A stretch of DNA of 5,649 bases. It comes from Propionibacteriaceae bacterium. Lineage in GTDB: Bacteria; Actinomycetota; Actinomycetes; Propionibacteriales; Propionibacteriaceae. The DNA is taken from NCBI GenBank assembly GCA_021323255.1, contig JAJTCL010000201.1:1-5649 (forward strand), in the 5' to 3' direction. Of this stretch, positions 1-4,083 are shown in pieces; positions within the stretch are counted from its first letter, which is position 1, and each line of letters starts with the position of its first letter. Below the pieces are notes generated by a model that saw nothing but the letters and a program-made list of their open reading frames with translations, did no database searches and was not told where the DNA came from. The position numbers were made by a program, and so were the translations under genes.

Positions 1-1
1 C

Positions 2-388
2 TCGCCTGGTGATTCTGCGGATCAGACCGCTGACGGATCCTCTTCCCCGTACGACCAGGATTGGTCGATCTTGCTGGACGACGGAAGGCGAATCGCGGTT
101 GAGGGTCTGGTACTGCTTGGACGCAACCCGCAACCGAAGGCCGGCGAGGAGGACGCGCAGTTGATCAAGATCGCCGACGAGACGCGGACCGTCTCCAAGT
201 CTCATTTGGCGGTCGGCGTCGATGCAGGCGGCATTTACATCGTTGACCGCGGATCCACCAACGGATCGACGGTGTCCACGACCAACGGGATGTCCTCGCG
301 GTGCCGGGCAGGCGAAATGGTCCGGGTAGGTGATGGCGCGATCGTTTCCATTGGTGATCACTGGTTAGAGATCACCCGCGGCAACTAA
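2..388 (+). CDS. FHA-domain protein, C-terminal part (5' end outside window)
   Basis: The reading frame is open from base 2, so the gene begins left of the window and only its last ~128 codons are visible. The first ~20 visible residues are a Ser/Asp-rich linker. They are followed by a complete forkhead-associated domain, which binds phosphothreonine peptides. Its hallmarks are Gly-Arg-Asn at 119-127, Ser-Lys-Ser-His at 194-205, and Asp-Arg-Gly-Ser-Thr-Asn-Gly at 245-265; Arg, Ser, His and Asn-Gly are the canonical phosphopeptide-contacting positions. The protein ends in Gly-Asn just after the last strand, so the domain is C-terminal. A TTG at 71 could be read as a start, but it would begin just before the first strand with no ribosome binding site, so I treat it as internal. 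In actinobacteria such C-terminal FHA domains often follow an RDD-type membrane region. That is a guess here because the N-terminus is missing. Domain call secure, full protein identity unknown. Confidence 0.85.
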   Translation, partial: SPGDSADQTADGSSSPYDQDWSILLDDGRRIAVEGLVLLGRNPQPKAGEEDAQLIKIADETRTVSKSHLAVGVDAGGIYIVDRGSTNGSTVSTTNGMSSRCRAGEMVRVGDGAIVSIGDHWLEITRGN

Positions 389-398
389 CGGCTCGTCG

Positions 399-414
399 CG
401 ATATCGTCCCGCCA
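399..414 (+). promoter_or_regulatory. candidate leaderless promoter (-10) of dcd
   Basis: TATCGT at 402-407 matches the -10 consensus at four of six positions, including the key T, A and final T. It ends six bases before the dcd ATG at 414, so a transcript would start at or next to the A of the start codon. No Shine-Dalgarno sequence lies upstream of dcd, as expected for a leaderless message. The -35 region is poor: at best GCGGCA at 378-383, three of six matches with an 18-base spacer. Read-through from the FHA gene 25 nt upstream is an alternative. Confidence 0.35.
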
Positions 415-989
415 TGTTGCTCTCCGACCGCGACATCAAGGCTGAGGTCGATGCTGGCCGCATCGGGCTCGAACCGTACGCCGTCGACATGGTGCAGCCG
501 TCGAGCATTGATGTCCGCCTCGATCGGTACTTCCGCGTATTCGAAAACCACCGATATCCGCATATCGATCCCTCGGCAGATCAGTCCGAGCTGACGCGGG
601 CGGTGGAGCCCGTTGGCGACGAGCCCTTCATCCTGCACCCCGGGGAGTTTGCGCTGGGCTCCATCTATGAGGTGGTGACGCTTCCGGACGACATTGCGGC
701 GCGCGTCGAAGGCAAGTCATCGCTGGGTCGGCTGGGACTGCTCACGCATGCCACCGCAGGCTTCATCGATCCCGGTTTCTCCGGCCACGTCACCTTAGAG
801 CTGTCCAACGTCGCAACGTTGCCGATCAAGCTCTGGCCGGGCATGAAGATCGGACAGCTGTGCTTCTTTCGCCTGACCACTGCGGCCGAGCACCCGTACG
901 GCTCGGCCCAATACGGCTCGCACTATCAAGGACAGCGCGGCCCTACGCCAAGCAAATCTCACCTGAACTTCCACCGTACGCAGATCTAG
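414..989 (+). CDS. dcd: dCTP deaminase, bifunctional dUMP-forming (DCD-DUT) type
   Basis: Complete 191-residue cytosolic trimeric-fold enzyme. The mycobacterial type deaminates dCTP and also hydrolyses the resulting dUTP to dUMP, feeding thymidylate synthesis and keeping uracil out of DNA. The start MLLSDRDIKAE and the PSSIDVRLD block (residues 29-37) match the M. tuberculosis enzyme as I remember it. The active-site blocks are EGKSSLGRLG (99-108, Ser102 and Arg106), THATAGFIDPGFSG (111-124, Ala115) and Glu129 in TLELSN. These correspond to E. coli Ser111, Arg115, Ala124 and Glu138, shifted by nine. The C-terminal YQGQRGPTPS tail (171-180) that closes over the nucleotide is present. Length equals the family norm. 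The close match to the mycobacterial protein, rather than the E. coli one, favours the bifunctional activity, but that is inference. It starts 25 nt after the FHA gene without a ribosome binding site and ends convergent to eltD. Confidence 0.97.
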   Translation: MLLSDRDIKAEVDAGRIGLEPYAVDMVQPSSIDVRLDRYFRVFENHRYPHIDPSADQSELTRAVEPVGDEPFILHPGEFALGSIYEVVTLPDDIAARVEGKSSLGRLGLLTHATAGFIDPGFSGHVTLELSNVATLPIKLWPGMKIGQLCFFRLTTAAEHPYGSAQYGSHYQGQRGPTPSKSHLNFHRTQI

Positions 990-1001
990 TCACGTCGGTC
1001 G

Positions 1002-1088
1002 GAAACGCACGTGCACGTTCGTTACAGTCATGATGCACACGTTGCAACGGATGCATCGTGATGGGAACGCAAGTGGACGTTCGTTTCC
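1002..1088 (+). repeat. palindromic intergenic element A (87 bp, copy 1 of 2)
   Basis: This lies in the convergent gap between dcd and eltD. It aligns without gaps to 3955-4041, with 70 of 87 positions identical by hand count. It contains three dyad-symmetric sites whose centres are exactly 31 bp apart. Site 1 is AACGCACGTGCACGTTCGTT (1004-1023, centre 1013.5). Site 2 is TGCA-3-GTTGCAAC-3-TGCA (1034-1055, centre 1044.5). Site 3 is a degenerate copy of site 1 (1066-1085, centre 1075.5). The inner arms TCATGATGCA (1028-1037) and TGCATCGTGA (1052-1061) can pair over ten positions with one G-U. A further inverted repeat, TTCGTT-TCC-AACGAA, sits at 1080-1094. Differences between the copies concentrate between the palindromes, which suggests selection on the sites. 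Function unknown: protein-binding array, 3'-end RNA structure or dispersed repeat. Confidence 0.85.
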
Positions 1089-1159
1089 AACGAATTGGGC
1101 GCGCCGCACCCATGTGGGATATTCATGTCTGGCCAGCTCCTGCAGGCTGGACCCGACGA

Positions 1160-2281
1160 TCAGGGGATGAGCGTCACCTTCACCGACTCCGTGCCGCTGC
1201 CAACGAGGTCCAGTCCGGCCTTGAAGTCGGCAAGCGGAAGCTGGTGGGTGCAGATCTTCTCCATCGGCAGCCGCCCTGATTCGATCATCCGGATGGCGGC
1301 GGGCCAGCAGTGCGGCCCGAGGTGCGCTCCGCGTACGTCGAGCTCCTTTTCGTTGCCGATGATCGTCCAATCGATCGTGGCACCGCTGCCGAACACGCTG
1401 TACTCAACGAAGGTGCCGAGCTTGCGCAATATGTTCAGACCTTGCTCGACAGCCGAGGGATGCCCGCTGGCTTCGAGATAGATGTCGGCTCCGTATCCTC
1501 CGGTCAAATCCTTGATCTTGGTTAGTGCGTCTGTCTCAGCGATGTTGATCACCAGGTCTGCCCCAGTCTCTGAGGCGATGGATAGCCTGTCCGGCGCGAT
1601 GTCCAAGCCGATCACCAGGCGCGGATTCTTGGCCTTGGCGCCAGCGATCATGCCCAATCCGATCGGACCGCAACCAGCAACGACAACGACGTCGTCGAAG
1701 CCCACCCCGGCGCGCTCCACTGCGTGCAGTGCGCAGGACAACGGCTCGGCGAATGCGGCATAGGCCGGCGGCAGCTCCCGGGGAACCTTGTGCACAAGGG
1801 AATTGCTGGAGAAGATCATGTACTCAGCCATGGCGCCCGGGGCACCCCGCTTGAAGCCGAAGATGTGGTTTCTGGCACACATCCAGTAGTGACCGGTCAG
1901 GCAGTAGCGACAGTCCCGACACGGCACGATCTGCTCGGCGACGACTCGATCACCCAACTCGATGTCCCACTGCCGCCTAGCCTCCGCATCTAGTTCGACC
2001 ACCGTGCCTGCGAACTCATGGCCGGGAATCACCTCCGTCTCCGCCCAGGCGGGTCGGATGCCGTCGCCCCAGAATTTCGGAGCGCCGTGGTAGCACTTCA
2101 GATCGCTCGCACAGATGCCGGCGGCCTCGACCTTGATCAATGCCTCACCGGGAGCAGGGCGGGGCACCGCCACATCCTCCAGCCGATAGTCCTCGGGCCC
2201 ATGACAGATGACAGCCGTCATGGTCTGGGGAATCTCACTCCAGGACGATGCACTGGGGCTAGCCGTGGCGGATTCAGACAT
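1160..2281 (-). CDS. eltD: erythritol/L-threitol-type zinc-dependent alcohol dehydrogenase
   Basis: 373-residue medium-chain zinc dehydrogenase, predicted to oxidise a tetritol (erythritol or L-threitol) to the erythrulose with NAD+ in the cytosol. Catalytic-zinc ligands: Cys57 in GICASDLKCYHG, His88-Glu89 in PGHEFAG, and Glu179 in FAEPLSC. The structural-zinc lobe is complete (Cys121, Cys124, Cys127, Cys135, pattern C-x2-C-x2-C-x7-C). The Rossmann motif is AGCGPIG (202-208), with Asp227 at the end of the next strand favouring NAD. CYHGAPKFWGD and HLGPHCWPAAI closely resemble mycobacterial EltD as I recall it, which is why I prefer this to sorbitol or threonine dehydrogenase. I chose the ATG at 2281 because GGAGG lies eight bases upstream. 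An in-frame ATG at 2296 would add five residues but overlaps that GGAGG. The gene stands alone, with no kinase, isomerase or transporter in the window, so the substrate rests on similarity only. Confidence 0.82.
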   Translation of the reverse strand: MSESATASPSASSWSEIPQTMTAVICHGPEDYRLEDVAVPRPAPGEALIKVEAAGICASDLKCYHGAPKFWGDGIRPAWAETEVIPGHEFAGTVVELDAEARRQWDIELGDRVVAEQIVPCRDCRYCLTGHYWMCARNHIFGFKRGAPGAMAEYMIFSSNSLVHKVPRELPPAYAAFAEPLSCALHAVERAGVGFDDVVVVAGCGPIGLGMIAGAKAKNPRLVIGLDIAPDRLSIASETGADLVINIAETDALTKIKDLTGGYGADIYLEASGHPSAVEQGLNILRKLGTFVEYSVFGSGATIDWTIIGNEKELDVRGAHLGPHCWPAAIRMIESGRLPMEKICTHQLPLADFKAGLDLVGSGTESVKVTLIP

Positions 2282-2289
2282 CGTTTGTG

Positions 2290-2294
2290 CCTCC
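2290..2294 (-). promoter_or_regulatory. ribosome binding site deciding the eltD start
   Basis: On the minus strand GGAGG occupies 2294-2290 and is followed by eight bases and the ATG at 2281. The upstream in-frame ATG at 2296-2294 runs into this motif (ATGGAGG) and has no comparable site of its own. The shorter protein is therefore the likely product. Confidence 0.75.
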
Positions 2295-2317
2295 ATGTGC
2301 GAAAGCAGGCTGCGGCC

Positions 2318-2361
2318 ACCCTAGCTGTGACCCCACCAGATGTCGGATACCGATCTAGCTG
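2318..2361 (-). promoter_or_regulatory. candidate eltD promoter with flanking CAGCTAG repeats
   Basis: On the minus strand CCGACA (2346-2341, four of six to the -35 consensus) is followed by a 17-base spacer and TAGGGT (2323-2318), an acceptable actinobacterial -10. This would give a short leader containing the GGAGG site. The heptamer CAGCTAG occurs at 2327-2321, overlapping the -10, and again at 2361-2355, just upstream of the -35, a 34-bp offset. The two copies could be a direct-repeat operator around the promoter. That regulatory reading is inference from position. Confidence 0.45.
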
Positions 2362-2405
2362 ACACCGTGCCGGAGGGCGCTCAGCAATAGCAAGCGGCCG
2401 AGGCG

Positions 2406-3176
2406 CTAGGCGCGGTGGATGGCGATGTCGCCGGAGGCGGTACGGGCCCGGAGCGAGATGTACGGCTCACCTGGCCCTGGCCGAGTAGTCGACTCCAGAG
2501 CGATCCGGATGTCACCGGAAACAGAACTCAAGTCAAGCCAGGCGGGCAGATTGTCGGTCACGCCGATCGTCAGGGAGCCAGAGGCCGAGCGCAAGTCCAC
2601 CGAGCCGTTCGTCGCGGCGATTCCAATGTCGCCCGAGCCGGAGTTGGCTTGCAGATCGCCTCGCAGCGACTTCACCACGACGGCCCCGGAGCCGGACTTC
2701 GCGATCACTGGACAATGAGCCTCGCCGACCGCGATGTTCCCCGAGCCTGAATTCAGCCGGGCGGCACTACCCTCGACCCGAGCAACCGAAATGTCACCCG
2801 ATCCGGTTTTGCAATCAAGATCGACCGCATTGCCGATGGTGATGTCACCAGAACCGCTGATGATCTTGGAGCGGCCGATGTCGGCGCTGATCGAGATGTC
2901 AGCCGAACCAGTCTTGATCACAAACGCCAGCCCATCCGGTACCGCGAGCCGCAGCTGGGGCTTGATATGCCGGAAGAACTGCTGCGGGACACTGATCCGC
3001 AGCCAGTCTTGATCATGGCGGATCTGCACCTGCTCGAGGAATCTCTCATCGACTGCGTCGAGCCAGAACTCAACAAGATCTGGCTCGGTACCGGGCGCGA
3101 CGGTGATGGATCCGTTTCCCAGATTGTCGATGACGATGTGCCGTACACCCTCGAAAACCGAGCTTGCCATGCTCAT
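2406..3176 (-). CDS. DUF4097-type beta-solenoid protein, second gene of RHH operon
   Basis: 256 residues, function unknown. From residue 89 on, nine copies of a Ser/Thr-Gly-Ser-Gly-Asp-Ile-like motif recur at about 89, 107, 124, 143, 161, 179, 197, 218 and 246. The ~18-residue period is one coil of a right-handed beta-solenoid of the DUF4097 (adhesin-like) type. The first ~88 residues hold one degenerate strand region (GNGSITVAPG, 18-27) and a mixed part with FLEQVQIRHDQDWLRISVP. I see no signal peptide, membrane segment or lipobox, so the protein is predicted cytosolic. The frame is open up to 3425, but 3425-3193 is occupied by the upstream gene's C-terminus. I chose the ATG at 3176, 17 nt after the upstream stop; 3170 (better spaced from GGTGGG) and 3185 are alternatives. 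Co-transcription with the ribbon-helix-helix gene is likely. Substrate or partner unknown. Confidence 0.8.
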   Translation of the reverse strand: MSMASSVFEGVRHIVIDNLGNGSITVAPGTEPDLVEFWLDAVDERFLEQVQIRHDQDWLRISVPQQFFRHIKPQLRLAVPDGLAFVIKTGSADISISADIGRSKIISGSGDITIGNAVDLDCKTGSGDISVARVEGSAARLNSGSGNIAVGEAHCPVIAKSGSGAVVVKSLRGDLQANSGSGDIGIAATNGSVDLRSASGSLTIGVTDNLPAWLDLSSVSGDIRIALESTTRPGPGEPYISLRARTASGDIAIHRA

Positions 3177-3197
3177 CCCACCCATCCCATGCTCATC
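3167..3197 (-). repeat. duplicated start region between the RHH and DUF4097 genes
   Basis: The 11-mer GATGAGCATGG occurs twice on the minus strand, at 3197-3187 and 3177-3167, exactly 20 bp apart. In the first copy the ATG overlaps the TGA stop of the ribbon-helix-helix gene (ATGA, 3196-3193). It opens an eight-codon frame (ATG to TGA, 3196-3173) whose stop overlaps the ATG at 3176 in the second copy, again as ATGA. The arrangement would allow termination-reinitiation coupling between the two genes. Whether the mini-frame is translated is unknown. Confidence 0.6.
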
Positions 3198-3870
3198 GCA
3201 CCCAACCCTGAACGCTCCCACGGGACCGCCGAGCCTCACGCCCAGGCTTTCTCGGGCGTTCACGAAATATCTCACCGGATCCGAACGGACCCTGCGGGCC
3301 AGAGACGATGTGCGGTCCGAAGGGGTCAGTTGGGATGACCATGGGATGCAGAGGGGAAGCCGGCATTGGGGGATGAGGCGGCTGCGGCCACTGCGGTCGT
3401 GGGCCGCTACGGTCGGCCAGGGCATCCATGATCGCGCGGATCAGCCACGCATTGGTGGAGATCCCGTCAGCTGAGGCCATCTCGTCGACGCGCGCCTTGA
3501 CCGACTGCGGCAGCCTCAGGGTGACGCGGGCTACTGGCTCGTCCTCTGCCTCGGTGGTAGCCGACTCTTTCATGGCCTCCTCGCCTGGTTCAGACCCGGG
3601 CAGCAGCAAGGTCGGTTCTGCCTCCGCCGTTTGCACTGAGACGACAAACTCCGGATCTTGGCCGACCATGCGCAGCTCGACCGAGGAGGGTGCAAGCTCG
3701 GCGCTGATGGTGCCAGCGGCATCCGACAATGCCTCGATGAGGGCGAGCCGAGTAGAGGCCTCGATTGCGGTGCCGAGACGCTCCGCGATGTGTTGGGTGT
3801 GCTCGTCCGCCAGTGCTGATGCCTGCGCTACGCCGCCGCGGACTGACTCTAAATATGGTGAAAGGTCCAT
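3193..3870 (-). CDS. ribbon-helix-helix (HicB/CopG-like) DNA-binding protein
   Basis: 225 residues, probable autorepressor of the operon it heads. Residues 1-60 look helical and contain RLALIEALSDAAGTISAEL, followed by VELRMVGQDPEFVV (64-77). An acidic linker (80-112) leads to a ribbon-helix-helix domain at 113-152. VARVTLRLPQSVKARVDEMA supplies the DNA-contacting strand and first helix, and GISTNAWLIRAIMDALA the second helix. The tail is Pro-rich (155-190) and then basic, ending in GWVR. Databases usually label such actinobacterial proteins HicB-family antitoxin. No HicA-like toxin is adjacent; a DUF4097 gene occupies that place, so I do not call a toxin-antitoxin system. The ATG at 3870 has no useful Shine-Dalgarno sequence but fits a leaderless promoter carrying paired TGACGTCA palindromes. 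The domain is clear; DNA target and wider role are inferred. Confidence 0.82.
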   Translation of the reverse strand: MDLSPYLESVRGGVAQASALADEHTQHIAERLGTAIEASTRLALIEALSDAAGTISAELAPSSVELRMVGQDPEFVVSVQTAEAEPTLLLPGSEPGEEAMKESATTEAEDEPVARVTLRLPQSVKARVDEMASADGISTNAWLIRAIMDALADRSGPRPQWPQPPHPPMPASPLHPMVIPTDPFGPHIVSGPQGPFGSGEIFRERPRKPGREARRSRGSVQGWVR

Positions 3871-3905
3871 GACACCACTATGACGTCAATCTGACGTCAT
3901 ATCAA
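3871..3905 (-). promoter_or_regulatory. candidate leaderless promoter of the RHH-DUF4097 operon
   Basis: On the minus strand TTGATA (3905-3900, five of six to the -35 consensus) is followed by a spacer of exactly 17 bases (3899-3883) and CATAGT (3882-3877, four of six to the -10, with the key A2 and T6). Six bases later comes the ATG at 3870. A transcript would therefore start at the start codon. This suits the absence of a Shine-Dalgarno sequence. Confidence 0.55.
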
Positions 3906-3921
3906 GGGGCCCCAGACGTCA
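3881..3921. promoter_or_regulatory. TGACGTCA operator array, probable RHH autoregulation site
   Basis: Perfect 8-bp palindromes TGACGTCA lie at 3881-3888 and 3892-3899, with centres 11 bp apart. A seven-of-eight copy, AGACGTCA, lies at 3914-3921, with its centre a further 22 bp away, so all three are on one face of the helix. A half site, TGACG, follows at 3926-3930. The two perfect copies fill the -35/-10 spacer of the candidate promoter and touch the -10. Ribbon-helix-helix proteins typically bind such short adjacent repeats cooperatively, so the neighbouring gene product is the natural ligand. Binding is inferred, not shown. Confidence 0.65.
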
Positions 3922-3954
3922 ACGCTGACGCCCTCGCACTCCTCGCATCCGGTA

Positions 3955-4041
3955 GAAACGCACGTGCACGTTCGTTGCTGCCACTCTGCATGCGTTGCAA
4001 CCTGTGCATCGTGATGGAAACAAACGTGCACGTTCGTTGCC
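3955..4041 (+). repeat. palindromic intergenic element B (87 bp, copy 2 of 2)
   Basis: This lies between the 3' end of the EtfD-like gene and the promoter of the ribbon-helix-helix operon, in the same orientation as element A. Site 1 is AACGCACGTGCACGTTCGTT (3957-3976), identical to element A. Site 2 is TGCA-3-GTTGCAAC-3-TGCA (3987-4008). Site 3 is AACAAACGTGCACGTTCGTT (4019-4038). Centres fall at 3966.5, 3997.5 and 4028.5. TGCA tetramers are centred at 3966.5, 3988.5, 3997.5, 4006.5 and 4028.5, mirror-symmetric spacings of 22, 9, 9 and 22 bp. Read on the minus strand, site 3 can form an eight-pair hairpin with a TGCA loop followed by TTTCC, so a 3'-end role for the EtfD transcript is possible. 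Function unknown. Confidence 0.85.
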
Positions 4042-4083
4042 GACACGTGACAGTTTTAATGCACAGCGGGCGAGCTAGGACAT

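Noticed and set aside
1132..1153. CCAGC...GCTGG hairpin near the eltD stop
   Set aside because: Five-pair stem with no T run, just inside the convergent gap; not distinguishable from chance in GC-rich DNA.
2376..2404. Possible terminator hairpin after the DUF4097 gene (CGCT...AGCG with flanking GG/CC)
   Set aside because: The stem is four pairs plus two across a mismatch and has no T run on the minus strand; too weak to annotate.
3193..3425. N-terminal 83-codon extension of the DUF4097 frame
   Set aside because: This stretch is the C-terminal coding part of the ribbon-helix-helix gene in another frame. The extension has no domain, and ATGs after the upstream stop fit better.
3193..3870. HicAB-type toxin-antitoxin system
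   Set aside because: Only the RHH half resembles HicB-type proteins. There is no small HicA-like double-stranded-RNA-binding toxin next to it.
3896..3922. Alternative RHH promoter TTGACG (3922-3917) with TATGAC (3901-3896)
   Set aside because: The spacer is only 15 bases. The TTGATA/CATAGT pair with a 17-base spacer, placed exactly for a leaderless start, is better.
1002..4041. Elements A and B as CRISPR repeats, transposon ends or parS sites
   Set aside because: There are only two copies nearly 3 kb apart with genes between, in direct orientation, with no transposase or Cas gene and no match to the parS consensus TGTTTCACGTGAAACA.
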